Source: Epichloe hybrida (Eukaryota > Ascomycota > Sordariomycetes > Hypocreales > Clavicipitaceae). Taken from it: a DNA stretch of 64,000 bases. Below the pieces are notes generated by a model that made no database searches, was not told where the DNA came from, and was given only the letters and a program-made list of their open reading frames with translations. The first letter of the stretch is position 1, and the number at the start of each line of letters is the position of its first letter. A program made the position numbers and the translations under genes. Shown piece after piece: positions 37,733 through 49,615 of the stretch. The DNA is taken from contig JAFEKR010000001.1 of NCBI GenBank assembly GCA_019022495.1, positions 3,720,001 to 3,784,000 on the forward strand. The letters are read 5' to 3'.

Positions 37733-38686
37733 CTAGAAAATTTTACTCAACACCCTCGTAACATGATCCGGCTGTTCTTGAGACTCCCCAGCCTTCTGAA
37801 CCTGCGTAACCTGCCTGAACGTACGCCCCCTATCTTCCCTCGCGGGTTTCCCATCATCATCCGCCACCGCCTTCCTCTTCTTCGCCTTGGCCTGCATGCC
37901 ATCCAACATCTTCGCCTTTTCCACGTTTCTCACAAACTCCTTATTCTCCTTGGTCGCCTTGCTGATTTCAGCCCTCATACGGCTCGTCCTCTCTGCGTTC
38001 TCCACAGTAATCTGCTCCGTCAGATTGAACCACTTGAACCCCTTCAGGTACACCAGATTCCAGATATCGTCACGGAAGAAAGATCCCTTCTTGCCACCAA
38101 TGTTGCGTCCGTTGAGCAGTTCGCATGCAGCTTTGGCCTCCTTTTTCTTGAGGAATTCAATCCAGCCTTCTGTGAAGAGCACTCGTTTGTTGCCGCCTGC
38201 CTTTCTGCGTCTTGCTCGTGCCGAAGGATCTTCTGGCGCGAGAAATATCCTGTTGAGTTTTCCGTAGGGTGCCAGGAGGGATCGAAGGGCAGATGGCTTC
38301 ATGCCTGGGGGGATTCGGGATATGTAGACGACGCCAGACTTTCTGATGGCGTCTTCGGAGGTGATGAGGTTTCTCTTGGCGAGCGGTTGGTCGACGCCGA
38401 GGATGCTCGTGTCTAATTCGGGGATGTCTTTTCGAGGTTTCGAGGTACCCTGTTTTGAGTTTTGGGGAGATTCGCCTTCAGGTGCGTCTCCGCTGGCTGA
38501 TTGCTCGTCGTCTCCCGCATCTAAGTCGACGTCGCTGGCTTCGTCGTCGTCCTCGCCACCATCAACCTTGCGGCGCTTGGCGCTACGGCCGCCCTTGGTA
38601 ATCTCATCGTCGGAGTTGTAGTTGTCAGGCTGGTCGTCTTCACTGTCGGAGACACTCAAGAAGTCGTTCTTCTTTTCGGCGGCCAT
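37733..38686 (-). CDS. ESF2: Pre-rRNA-processing protein ESF2 (ABT1 homologue)
   Basis: 317 residues in one exon from the ATG at 38686; a longer in-frame start at 38737 lacks conservation logic. Residues 10-75 are very acidic with a nuclear-localisation-like AKRRKVD (36-42). A single RRM-type domain starts at about residue 118 (SGVVYISRIPPGM) and contains the family-typical insertion ARARRRKAGGNKRVLFTEGW and WNLVYLKGFKWFNLTEQI. The C terminus is basic and helical. In yeast, Esf2 acts in the small-subunit processome, helping early 18S rRNA cleavage and stimulating the helicase Dbp8. Nucleolar location is expected. It shares its upstream region with the divergent aldehyde dehydrogenase gene. 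Confidence 0.92.
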   Translation of the reverse strand: MAAEKKNDFLSVSDSEDDQPDNYNSDDEITKGGRSAKRRKVDGGEDDDEASDVDLDAGDDEQSASGDAPEGESPQNSKQGTSKPRKDIPELDTSILGVDQPLAKRNLITSEDAIRKSGVVYISRIPPGMKPSALRSLLAPYGKLNRIFLAPEDPSARARRRKAGGNKRVLFTEGWIEFLKKKEAKAACELLNGRNIGGKKGSFFRDDIWNLVYLKGFKWFNLTEQITVENAERTSRMRAEISKATKENKEFVRNVEKAKMLDGMQAKAKKRKAVADDDGKPAREDRGRTFRQVTQVQKAGESQEQPDHVTRVLSKIF

Positions 38687-39062
38687 GATATGTTTGCAAT
38701 ATGTTGGCAATGCGACTGGATGCCAGTATGCTGCCAAATGCTCTCAGACGAAGAAAAAAGCTGCATGCAAGACCGATAAGATAAGGAATTGCCGTAAGTG
38801 GGGCGAAGCCAATGGCCTGTTGGCAGCCTTGCCGCGGTGGGGCCCTGAATCGACGCTCCCGTACGCGGCTATCCAGTCATCATTAATAACCATTATAACG
38901 CAGACGGAGGACATGGAGGGGGACATGGCAGTGACGTGGGGCGGCAAGATCTTCAGTCGCCTTATCATCTACTCCGCAGATCTATTCGATTGCAGCTCTA
39001 TATAGACGATTCTCTACTTACGCACAGAAGGCATCCATCATCCATCTCTTCGTCCGTCCATC
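38687..39062. promoter_or_regulatory. Divergent promoter, ESF2 / aldehyde dehydrogenase
   Basis: 376 bp. A TATA box (TATATAG, 38999-39005) lies about 60 bp before the aldehyde dehydrogenase ATG. Two overlapping GATAAG sites at 38775-38785 and a reverse copy (CTTATC) at 38961-38966 could bind GATA factors, which in fungi act in nitrogen control among other roles. Which gene the sites serve is not known. Confidence 0.5.
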
Positions 39063-40689
39063 ATGTCCGTGGAGACCATCACTACCATCTCTCCCAACAC
39101 AAATGAGGCCATCATTACCCGTAACGGTGCCTCTGCCGCCGACCTCGATCTCTTGCCCAAGGTCGCCACCGAGGCGTTCCAGACGTTCCGCAAGACCACT
39201 CTCAAGGAGCGTCAAGAAATCGTGAAAAAATTCCTCAAGGAGCTCATCAGCCATGAAGCCGAGCTCGCTGAGGAACTGACCGTCCAGATGGGTCGCCCAA
39301 TCGCTTTCACGGGCAAGGAAATCACAACGGCCGTCAAGCGAGCTGAATACCTGCTCAAGATTAGCGACGAAGCACTCAAGGATACTGACGGCGAAGCAGA
39401 AAGGGGGTTTAAACGCTTTATTCGGAAAGTTCCCGTCGGACCCGTGCTCGTGCTCTTCGCCTGGAATGCAAGTGCTTTTATAACTAAAACACTCTGCCGT
39501 TGTTTCCAAAATTGGACTAATTCTTGTCTCAGTACCCCTACTTGATTCTGGTAAATTCCCTGATTCCGGCAATCCTGGCGGGAAATACCGTCATCTTGAA
39601 GCCGTCCCCTCAGACGCCTACCATCGTGGAGCATGTCGCAGAATACTTCACCAAGTCTGGCCTGCCGGAGGGCGTGCTTCAGTACTTCCATTGCGGCTCA
39701 CCCAGTGTCATGGAAACTCTCGTGCGAGACTCGAGAATAGCTCATGTTTGCTTCACCGGTTCTGTGGCTGGCGGCCTTGCTGTTCAAAAGGCTGCTTCTG
39801 ATCGTGTTGTCGATGTTGGTTTGGAGCTTGGCGGCAAGGATCCTGCCTACGTTCGAGGCGATGTCGACCTTGCTTGGGCGGCTGAGGAGATTGTTGACGG
39901 CGCCGTTTTCAACTCTGGACAGAGCTGCTGCTCCCTTGAGAGAGTGTACGTGGATGAAAAAGTTCACGACGCCTTTGTCGAAGCCGTGCAAAACGTGCTC
40001 AAGGGCTACAAGCTGGGCGATCCATTCGACAAGACGACGCACGTTGGGCCCGTCATTTCCAAGCGTTCCAAAGAAACGATCGAGTCGCACATTAAAGACG
40101 CTTTGGATAAGGGCGCCAAGGATGCCACGCCGGAAAACGAGAGCTTCAGCAACCCACCACCAAAGGGCAATTTTGTGAAACCGACTTTGCTGATTGGAGT
40201 TGACCACTCCATGACTGTCATGACGGAAGAGACATTCGGACCTGTCATTCCCGTTATGAAGGTAAAGGGCGACAGTGAAGCTATTAAGCTCATGAACGAT
40301 AGTGAATTTGGCCTCACCGCTAGTATCTGGACTAAAGACACAAATAAGGGATACGACCTGGCAGAGGAAGTGGAGGCAGGCACTGTCTTTGTCAACCGCT
40401 GCGACTACCCCAGTCCGGTAAGTCTCCCCCGATGGCCAGCGTCGCATCTGTCAAGATCTTCAACGTCGTTGATGTCTGTGACGATCTGTTGCTTTCTTAC
40501 ACACGAGGACCCTTTGGATTTGCCTGACCATTTGCTCTATCCTGCTTGTGCTGACCGTGCTCACACACAATCTAGGATCTTGCTTGGACAGGGTTCAAGA
40601 ATTCGGGCAAGGGCCAGACTTTGGGCAGATTTGGCTTTGAGCAGTTCGTCAAATCCAAGAGCTTCCACATCAAGGACTACCCGAAATAA
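39063..40689 (+). CDS. NAD(P)-dependent aldehyde dehydrogenase
   Basis: Three exons, 39063-39467, 39533-40417 and 40576-40689, give 467 residues. Intron 1 (65 bp) is of the GC-AG type (GCAAGT...TCTCAG) and joins VLVLFAWN to YPYLILVNSLIP in frame. Intron 2 (158 bp) is GTAAGT...TCTAG. Catalytic elements are present: the substrate/cofactor loop WN-P-LILVN, Lys in GNTVILKPSPQTP, Glu in LELGGKDPAY, nucleophile Cys in FNSGQSCCSLER, and the C-terminal KNSGKGQTLGRFG. Family members oxidise aldehydes to acids with NAD or NADP. The subfamily is not clear; it is shorter at the N terminus than succinate-semialdehyde dehydrogenases and no targeting peptide is seen, so it is probably cytosolic. The substrate cannot be inferred from sequence alone. 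Confidence 0.9.
39468..39532 (+). other. GC-AG intron of the aldehyde dehydrogenase
   Basis: The donor GCAAGT has the consensus of minor GC-AG introns handled by the U2 spliceosome. A branch-like GACTAAT is at 39515-39521 and the acceptor CTCAG at 39528-39532. Using the nearby GT instead shifts the frame out of the conserved YPYLILVN. Confidence 0.85.
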
Positions 40690-43600
40690 GTACGTGTGCC
40701 GCTGCCATTGAAGTTGGCTGGCATTGCAATTTTGAGCCGTTGCGATTAGCGAGATCTCCCCCTTGACGCAGGGACGCTAGAGACTCATGCCTGGTGGAAG
40801 TTGGTCAGTCGGAGGGATACGTTCTGGACAGGTCTGGTGCACTCACTCGGGAATTAGTAATTCATGGTATTATGAGGCGCTACATTACAGATCTGGCACT
40901 ACATAATGATGTCTGGCCCTTGGCTTAGACTGACAAACAGTTGAGGGTCCAGATGGTGGGCACGAACTAGGAAAAAGAAAGACAGGATCAAAAATGTATG
41001 AAATCAGACGGCTTGTCAGCATGTATGTGGGCCACCGTACTTCAATCCCCTCAGGGAAGGCTTTCCAATTCAATGAGCTCCCATATGTTTCGAGGTTCTT
41101 GTCCCTTGGAGTCGTTTCTTTTTCGCTTCTTTTTTTTTTTGGCCGACAAAGTTTTTCTGTTTTGCGCGCCCGAAAGCATGAATTTAGACCGGGTTCAGTG
41201 TGGCAGACTTTGCCGCAAACTGCTAATCTCGCTAATCTCCCTGCGTTGGTCCTTTCAACTGGGTCGGTTGTCCATATTCAGGCCACGCTCTGTTGTTAGC
41301 TGCTCTTCAATTGCTAGTAAGTAGTGTGGCGCTAGCTAAGCACTTGTGCACCAACAACCGAGCCGGTAGTTTGGTACCTGTCGATCCAAGATTCTTCCCG
41401 TGGGATGCATCCACTTAGTGACCTTGAACTTGTCATATTCGTCCACGGGGTTTCAAGGCTTCGTTGCAATGGGATGGGTGAGCTCCCGGCAATGCTTCAA
41501 ATCCACGGAGCCTCTTCAGTCACTCGTTGGCAACATGTCGTGTCTCTCCAGGTAGGCACAGAGTGCATGCGCATGCTAGTCCTCGCTAAAAGGGTAAGAC
41601 ACGTTCGCCACCACAAACGCGAGGGATGTTGAACTTGTCCCGGCCACCAAGACTCCAATATTTGCTAGTGGCTAGGGCGTCATTGCCTTTTGAGACTATC
41701 GGTTCCAACGGCTCTCAAAGTAACGCATTGACTTGTATGGAGCAAGCCTTGTTAAATCACAATTGAATATCTATGAGGACCGGAATTTCCGGTTGACATC
41801 GGCTTGTTGGTCGCACCAGAAACAAGAAAAAGTCACATCGTCCCGGGCCCTTGGGTTGGTGTCGCTATTATGGCCAGTTCGTGGCACCGTGTCGCAAAGA
41901 AGAAGAGATGTATGTCCCTTGCAAAGCTGGGCCCACCTTGTCAACAAAAAGTTCGTGTTTATCGCTGTTCAATCCTATCCTGGCGCGGGGAGCACTCCAT
42001 GCGGCACATGCTAATGCGTGCTGGCGGATGTATGTACAGAGATGCCGCTGCCCGTACGGACTGCAGTACAGTACTCCGTATATCCGTGTAATATATCCGC
42101 ATGTCTGTGTGTGTGTGTATTTGTGCTGACCTGACCCTTCCTGCATACATATCATGTATGTATGTAACCCGTATCTGTGCTTGCATCATCATGCACCCTG
42201 CATGAGCGGCGTTGCGATGCTTTGCAGACTATCCGGGCGCCCGTTGATCATGCCATGATCATGCCATGATCATGCCGACGGCCATGTCTGGTATCGCTGA
42301 ATTCCAGCCAGGTCCGAGGGCCACGTATTGAGCCTGAGCCATGGAGGTGAATGAGGTTAATGACCCGAACCCTACTGCATTCCAGCACAAGCCACTATTC
42401 AACAGTGCCCAGTGCTCTGTGACACCGTCGTATTAACAGCATGCTAGGCTGCATGCATTCCAGGCCATCCGGAATGGATTCTTGACATGTTGCGATGCAC
42501 CGGCTGCAGGATGGCCCCAGCGGCGAAACGTCTGAGGGAAGAGATGAGAAACGCGAGCGATTTGTTTCTCTCCATTCATCTCGGTCCTTGCGGTGGGCTC
42601 AGCCTGGCTCCTTCCTTGTGCGAGGCTGCACCGCACATGAATATTGTGAACGGGTCCGGGGAGGTGTCAACAACCATCGATTCATTACTTGTTTCTCAAG
42701 TGCCCGGCACCGACCTGTCACGTACCTGTGTGGGCCAAACAAAGCCTAGCCGTGACCTGGGCGGTACTCGGTAGTCAGGTACACGCTGACCCCCCCTCCT
42801 TGTGCCACGTCGCACACATCGCCCACATCACACACATCGCACCCCCCTTCCTTCCTGTTCGGGTCAACAGCGGCGCCTTCTGGTTCTGTCTTTGCTTCCA
42901 CATGGGTCAAGACTCAATTTATTAATCTTCGCAGCGCAATCTTTGTGGTTGACGCCAATGCAAGACGCAAGACCCTGATATGTGTCACCAAGATCCTCAT
43001 CCTTGGGAACGGAGTGAGCCGAACTCGAATTTGTGACGACGCATGAATGACAGGAAGCGACCAACAGGCCAATTGACGCACGCCGCCTGCGTTGCTCTGC
43101 CTGATGTGTGATGTGTTTGCGGGAGGACAGCATCAACAACATCTGGTCGTCTCATGGGCCAGATGGCTCGACGATAATAAAACGTCCTTCGTTCCTTGGT
43201 CACCATCTATCTCATGATTGGACCGACGGGTGTCTTATTATGCAGGGTTCCTCACGCTGGCACTCGGCGCACATGGTCAACTCCTCCCTCACTTCGCTGC
43301 GAATGTATCGAATGTACGTCCGTATGTATTCTCCACACGCCCCCCGGTTCATCGGACTCCGCGTCCAGATCTCAAACAAGCCTTACTATAATAATTATTA
43401 GCGTCTCATTCTCGGTACGGTTGCGACCTGAGCTACGTGGTACCAGTTTTGACCAGGCCCAGAGTCTCCCAGAGTCTCCCAGAGTCTCCCAAATAGCCAC
43501 ATAGCCAAATAGCCCGCCCCTTCGACACATGCCCGACGGAACGAACAACAATACGTACTTTTGCCATGCCATGATATATGAGGTTATTCCCCTCCACCTC

Positions 43601-44224
43601 TCCAGCCCGGCAGTCTTGTTCCCCATCCCATCCAAGCATCAGGCTCGGTCCAGGCTCTCTCTCCCTCTCTCCCTCCCTCCCTCCCTCTCCTCAACTTCCC
43701 TACTTCATCCTTCCGCCAGACTAGTAGTCGGCGTGTCACTCGTTTGGATTTGTCCGTCTCAGATATAGCTTAGCCATCTCGTCCTTCGTCTCTCGTTCTT
43801 TTCAGCAGCACTGTACCGCTTGGCTCCGAGCAGTACTTCTCTTTTCTTTTTCCTCTTTTCGGCCTGCCGACTTAGCTCGCACCATCTTAGCTGCTGAACC
43901 CTTACTCTATCGCTCCGCGCCATCAACTATTTTGGCTCCGATTGACGCAAACCTTCTGGACCCTGAAAATCGTTCCAGATATCTGGTAATTTCCAACCAG
44001 ACCACCGCCGCCGCCAATTACGCCTCAAAGTCTGAAACACCGAGGCCTGGACACTGATCGACCCGTACATCATTATCTCGTTGGCCTACAATCACCTTGC
44101 GCCATCACTATCACCAGTATCAAGTTACTTGAATTTTATATAATCCCCGACGATTGCCACTCTGCGTCACCGCCTCTCCATCCGAGTCCTCCTCTCTGGA
44201 GAATACCCAAGGCCCGTTCCCTAT
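40690..44224. other. Gene-poor 3.5-kb stretch and long leader of the CRIB-like gene
   Basis: No gene can be supported. Overlapping short open frames on both strands lack domains. Small repeats are present: CATGATCATGC three times at 42247-42279, CAGAGTCTCC three times at 43459-43488, ACACATCGC-type repeats near 42815-42843, and a (CT)n-rich tract at 43648-43692. The last ~550 bp are pyrimidine-rich, typical of a fungal promoter and 5' leader. Confidence 0.55.
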
Positions 44225-44707
44225 ATGCACATCAAGCAAAACATCATCATGTTATATACCCGTCTTCAGAGCATGATCCGCGACCGCGCGAGGAAACAAC
44301 GACGAGAAGTCGAGATTGTAAGCTTCCCGCCTCCTCTCTACGGAAACTTGACTGAAGGTTCGATGTCTGAAAGCCCCGCACTAACAATATATCTACAGTC
44401 GGCCCCGTTCGGTCTGAAGCGTGAGCCCGTCAGCTTGCCTGGCGTCTCCCAAGAGGAGTAAGTTTGCCCACGTGCGGTTTCATCACCACATCGTTGCTTG
44501 ACTAATCAGTCGAACAGAATCGCTATCCTCCGCGAAAAGGCTGCTGCGTCTCAAATTGGGGTACTTGAGTTACGATCTGAATCGCCGTCTGAATACGAGT
44601 ACCATAAAATATCCCGACCATCGTCACGTCTTCGACCGGCTTTGGTATCATCCAACAGTGATGTGTCAGGGTCTGAAAAGACTGAAGCGCGGCCTCTTTG
44701 GTACTGA
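44225..44707 (+). CDS. Small protein with CRIB/PBD-like motif
   Basis: Three exons, 44225-44317, 44399-44457 and 44518-44707, give 113 residues (105 if translation starts at the Met at 44249). Introns are 81 bp (GTAAGC...TACAG) and 60 bp (GTAAGT...AACAG), the second with a GACTAAT branch site. After a basic N terminus (RDRARKQRREVE), ISAPFGLKREPVSLPGV resembles the start of a Cdc42/Rac-binding CRIB motif (ISxPxxF), followed by SQEEIAILREKAAASQIG. The tail is Ser-rich and probably disordered. CRIB proteins bind GTP-loaded Rho GTPases and act in polarity, but the His residues of classical CRIB motifs are absent here, so this is a resemblance and not an assignment. All splice phases fit. Confidence 0.5.
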
Positions 44708-45535
44708 AGATCGACAGAGGCGCATTATGCAGCAAAACTTACGACTGTGCCGGCATGTGGGAGGCGGCACCTGTACCAACATGCCGGATTATCTCGGCCT
44801 TTCTCTGTATAGCATGGTAATGGTTTATTCCTGGGGTCGGAATCGGGGTAACATGATGTCCTACCATGCAGGATGGAATGGACGGGGCGTAAATGGGTCC
44901 TCTCGAATTGGAGAGCTACTGAAGGACCAGGAAGGTCTCACAGGAAAGGATTGGGGCGGGAACAAAGAAGGCGCAAGAAGAATCCCGTGCTTTGGTGCTC
45001 TGCAGGTCGCATCACCTAATTCAACTACTCGGGTAGCGTAACTAACTAATAGGCGGTTCTGGTAACTGACAACAAACTTCTGCAGCCAAGTTACGACGGA
45101 ACTTGGCCCGCAATAGTACGTGACAACATGACAAATCCCATCATCACGAATTTCCAGCGTTTATTCCCCCTCTCCAGATCAGCAACAAGCGTGTAAGCGA
45201 GTGTTCGATGTCACTTCCGAACGATGCGTCCCTCCAACAACTCTGATGCCGAAGGTCATCCAGATGTCCGACGCGGAGCAGCGCTTCCGCGGACAAGATC
45301 GGGGTGCCGTTTGTGAAGAAGGGCCCGTGAAGGGGTATGGATTTGACCCTGACTTTCATGGGGAGCGGTGGTTGATTGAATACTTGCGGAAACTGGCGTT
45401 GGGACTGACTGACTGACTGTCTGACTGGTGATGGGGGAATGGATAAGGCAAGCAAAGCGGTTGTGATGATGTGGTGCATCATGAACCATGTTCGTTCGTG
45501 AATTTCCCATGTTGACTATTCATCTCATCCGTCTT
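44708..45535. other. Convergent intergenic region
   Basis: 828 bp between the CRIB-like gene and the 3' end of ERG8. A 71-codon open frame at 45201-45416 and a longer one at 44556-45041 were examined but no domain or splice logic supports them. A GACT repeat lies at 45404-45425. Confidence 0.45.
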
Positions 45536-47080
45536 CTACAGCCACCCCTCGTATATATCCAGGTTCTCGCATCTGACGCCCTCCATCTCCCCCTTTACCC
45601 CCAGCAGCGTCACCTTGGAGTCCTTCTCGCGGCCCCATTGCGCAATCCTCTCCTCGACACGACCTTTGGTTTCCTCGTCGTCGTTCAGCACCAGGGCTAG
45701 GGCATCGAACCCGCCTGCGCCGGGGACGACTCCGCCATACACTCCGTCGACCTCGCTGATGGCGTCGAGCAACTCGGTCTGTGAGTCGGGCTCGATGGGC
45801 ACGTCGCTCAGTCGGCCCATCTCCCTGATCAACGCCCTAACATCGTTGATGGCCTCGGGAAGCTCCGAGAGACTTGCATCATCTCTCAGCTTGGCGGCGA
45901 GGTCGTCGTTGCGGCGTTGCAGATCATCCCACAGCTTGCCAGATGCTTGGCTGTCCCGGCTTCGCCAGGCAAGCACCTTCTTCACCATGCCCACCGTTTG
46001 GCTCCCGCAGTCTACGTCGCACATGCGCAGTGCTACGCCCTTGGGAACACCCAGGCCTCCTTTCTGGACTTGGACGTCCCACTGGAGCCCGTCCACCACG
46101 GATGCTAGCCTCTCGCTGAATCCTGGAGCTCCGACCTCGGGTAGCTGGCTCAAGAGTTCTGGAGAAAACCTTCTGTACAGGCACGATCCGTACACGGCGG
46201 CTGCGACGTCGAACCCAGACCCGACTTTGCCCTGAGCTGCACAGTGCGCTGCCTGGGCAAGGTTATGGAGTGTGCGCTGGCCAGACGTTGATGTGACGTC
46301 GAAGAGACTCAATGGAAGATAATGGCTGAGCAGGGATGCAGTAAGGGAGGTAACCAGCGCGGCAGACGATCCCAGGCCAGTCTTGTTGGCGCCACTCAGC
46401 GGCACCATGAATTTGGAAAACCGCCCGGGTTGGTCGGTCGATGGCGTAGTCCGAGAGTAGTAGTCGTTGTCGGCGAGGATGATGAGGCGCGAGGAACTCA
46501 GGCTTTGGCATGAGTGCTGGTTCTGGAGCCGGGAGATGTAAGTGAGAGTGTAGCTGAGCGTCGTTTCGACAAATGAGTTCTTCCGAATAGCAGAACCGCT
46601 GAACATATTCCATATCAGTATGCGCTTCCGTCAAACTCAAAACACGTCGGGAAGAACTTTGAAAACAAAACAAGACGAGACGAGACGAGACAAAAAAAAA
46701 AAAAAAGAAAGCCAATCTCTTAAATGGAATAGACGTCTCATCTCCCCATTCTGCCCGGAAACCCCCCACCCCTGACGAGGAACCAATGTTAGCAGACACC
46801 ATCAGACTCACACTTGCAACTGCGTCACCTTGATACCGCCTCCCTCCGGCGCCAAATGATATCCATACCGCCACTGTGCCTCCAAGAATTGCGGGCTGTC
46901 GACGACAATCTCATTCAACTGCACTCCTGGGCCGGTGTGAATCTCCCCTGCAATGACATTGATTCTGGCACTCAGACCGAAGACAAGCCCGGAGTGCTTC
47001 CTGTCAAGGACCAGATATCCTCCCGCGAGGAGGACTTTGCCCGGCGCGGAGACTGCCACGGTCGGACGCTTGGACGCCAT
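45536..47080 (-). CDS. ERG8: Phosphomevalonate kinase
   Basis: Exons 47080-46812 and 46598-45536 give 443 residues. The 213-bp intron (GTGAGT...TTCAG) is long for this window and contains a T14 run and a (GTCTC)n repeat. The splice joins TQLQV to GSAIRKNSFVETTLSY in frame. It is a GHMP kinase: N-terminal SAPGKVLLAGGYLVLD (residues 11-26), the ATP-binding KTGLGSSAALVTS near residues 162-174, and the C-terminal VVPGAGGFDALALV. The enzyme phosphorylates mevalonate 5-phosphate to the diphosphate in the mevalonate pathway, feeding sterol and other isoprenoid synthesis; it is cytosolic. Length and motifs fit fungal orthologues, and it appears intact. Confidence 0.93.
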
Positions 47081-48034
47081 TGCGGTGTGATCTTGCTTTC
47101 GCGGGGAGGTTCTTTTATAACGTCTTGGTCTTTTGTATGGAAATGAGGGGGTCGTTCGGGGGAGCTTGCCAATGAGAATTTTTTGGACAGTTTGTTGATG
47201 AAGCAACTGGTGGGGTTGAGCGGCGAGGCTAGACCAAAATTTGCAGCCTGGTTTCAGCTGGATTCAGCTGGACAGGGACGAATATTGACAAGATACAAGA
47301 GCCATGCAAGTCATTCGGAATTGGGACGGTTACTCCGTAATCTAAGCTGTTATGGATGGGTGGAAGCTCATTGCGGGTGGACAATCAGGACAGTGCGAAA
47401 AGATGAGCCGAACATTTCCCGCACAGTGCAGCTACCCCATTGACCCGTCACACTGATTCAGTTCATGACCCTGGATGTTTAGCGGCCACTAATTATTATG
47501 AGTAAGTACCTTCATTGAGCCCCATCCAACGGCTAGTATTTAGCAAGGATATTATATCTTTGGTCTTTGATTTTTGTATCTATGTGATGCAAGCAGCATG
47601 TCCCTAATCTATCGTGGTATGCTCCACGGCCTCCCGAATACTGTCCCGATGACCCCCCATGCTGCTTCATAATGGCCTTTTTCTTTTCATGCCGAGTGGA
47701 GATGAGTCTATAACCAGGTGTAAAACAACCACCAAATCCAATGCCAGTCCGTACCAAATATACCCCAAAGCCTACCCAGAGGCTTTCCCAAATTTTTCAA
47801 TGGACCAAAAAAAAAACCCCGCCGAGCGAATACATGTTGACCATAAATGCAAGAATGTCAATGACAACAAGCTCAACAACAACCTCCAATATAGACAGTT
47901 GTGACACCCCAGTAAAATCTCTTCCAATTAATGCAATAGGGTATCAAAACAAGAGGCTCAAAAGACAAAGGAGACTGTCCATCTCTTTTCAACAATTTTG
48001 CCAGTAGCAAAAAAAAAAAAAAAAAAAACCAATC
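47081..48034. other. ERG8 promoter and 3' region of the PPR gene
   Basis: 954 bp with no supported gene. A run of A at 48009-48028 is a T20 tract only a few bases after the PPR stop codon on the transcribed strand. A shorter A run lies at 47808-47817. Confidence 0.55.
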
Positions 48035-49615
48035 TTACTCGACGGAAGCTTCCTGACCACCGCCAAGAAGCTCCAATACTTTGTTCACCACGGCAGTGGG
48101 ATAGCCACGAGTGAGCATTTCACCCACCACAGCCTTGGCCTGCTCGCGTTGATCGATGGCCAGGAAGGCACGCGTCATAGCCTCGTAAGTGCTAGGCTCG
48201 CGCTTTTCTCGAACGACAGCATCGTATATTTTCTGCGCCTTGTCAATGTTCTTCTGAGCAGCCCAGCCATGAATCAGAGTGTTGGCGATGTATGGCGTGA
48301 GCTCGACTCGGTTCTTCCTCATCTGAAGGAGTATTGCTTCAGTATCCTCGACCTGGTGGTTGGCTACCATGGCTTCAAAGAGCGCCTGGTACAGGCTCGC
48401 ATTGACGGAAACGAGCGAATCGCTGACTACAGACTCGAAGAGCTTCTTGGCTCCTACCATGTCGTGAAGAACACATCCCCGGGCATGAATGAGTGACGCG
48501 TAGTGAACAGGTTCAGGTTTACCAGAGGCACGGATCATTCCCAAGACCTTCTCGGCGGCAGCCATATCGACAGGCTCCAGAGTGGCATGAGTGTCGATGA
48601 GAAGCTTGAAGGTATGCGATGTAGGGGCAATACCCTTGGCCTTCATGCGCTCATAATATGCAAGAACCTTGGTTTTGTCACGCTTCGTGGTGAGGAAAAA
48701 CTGCATCATGCTGTTATACGGGGCAGGCCGAGCTTTGTAGTTCGGCATAGCCTCCATTTCGTCAAATAGCTCCTCGGCAAACTTCTCGTCACTGACGCGG
48801 CAGAGAGCGTTGACGATTGTACCATAAGTGACAGAAGTCGGCTTGATGTCCCGAGCTCTCATCTCGGCGAAATAAAACAGACAGTCGTCGATGCGACGAG
48901 CCTTGCCCAGTTTGCCAATAAGAGCATTGTACAAGAAGGAACTAGGTTCGACACCTTCGGACTTGGCTCTGTGAAATATGCGAACAGCTTCAGAGGCCTC
49001 ATCAAAAGTCTTGGTCGAGTCTTTCAGTGTTGTGATATAAAGTCCATATGTGTTTGCAGACGGGGTGGCTCCCATTTCCAAAAGTTCCTGATGGTATTGC
49101 TCGGCACGGCCACGGTTGCCCATGGTTAAGCAAGAACCAACCATGGCGTCCAAGATCGAAGACCAACCATAACGAACAATGGAATATTGAGGCATGAGTG
49201 GCATGTCAGCCCGGGCCATGGCGAGAATCTCGTGGCACAATTCCATCTTGCCCTCTCTGGCGGCGGCAGAGATGAGCTTCGCGTATGTGATGTAGCGAGG
49301 ATGACGACCAGCGCGGCGAATGTTCCGGAATCGGCCAAGGGCTTCGTTCAGGCGGGAGTTCTTTCGACCTTGTGAGCCCTCGAGGTCATCGGCAATGAGG
49401 GAGGATCCTTTGAAATCCGTGGTGTGTGCATAAGGGTCAAAATTGTCCTCGAAGCTAGATACCGAGTTCGTTGACATAAAGGGGGGGCTGTTGAGAGTCT
49501 GTGAGGGCATGGACGATATTTGGGATGTCACTTCACGAGGATCCGTGATTCCACGGCTTTCCATATAACGATGAATGAAGTCGGCGCCCTCGTCAATTTC
49601 TCCATTAACTTGTGT
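48035..49615 (-). pseudogene. Pentatricopeptide-repeat protein, 5' end lost at a retrotransposon junction
   Basis: An open frame runs from the stop at 48035 to the junction at 49615 and continues without a break into the adjacent LTR up to 49708. The first Met of host origin is at 49564, which would give 510 residues. About ten 35-residue PPR units are visible, for example TYGTIVNALCRVSDEKFAEE, APYNSMMQFFLTTKRDK and YIANTLIHGWAAQKNIDKAQ. PPR proteins of this kind bind organellar RNA and act in mitochondrial RNA processing or translation. A targeting peptide and probably more N-terminal sequence are missing, and no matching piece is seen on the other side of the element. It may be a dead 3' remnant or be transcribed from the LTR. 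The coding part itself has no stops or RIP-type damage. Confidence 0.75.

Noticed and set aside
29936..40689. Secondary-metabolite gene cluster around the acyltransferase
   Set aside because: Neighbours are mitochondrial, unknown and ribosome-biogenesis genes; no synthase, P450 or transporter is present.
41405..43768. Several 60-100 codon frames in the gene-poor stretch
   Set aside because: They overlap on both strands, contain no domains and lack consistent splice sites.
44556..45041. 161-codon open frame overlapping the last exon of the CRIB-like gene
   Set aside because: Reading the exon in the spliced frame (SQIGVLEL...) gives consistent splice phases; the other frame has no supporting domain.
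45201..45416. 71-codon plus-strand open frame (ending KLALGLTD)
   Set aside because: No recognisable domain, no clear upstream exon, and it ends in a GACT simple repeat; it may be chance or a decayed gene.
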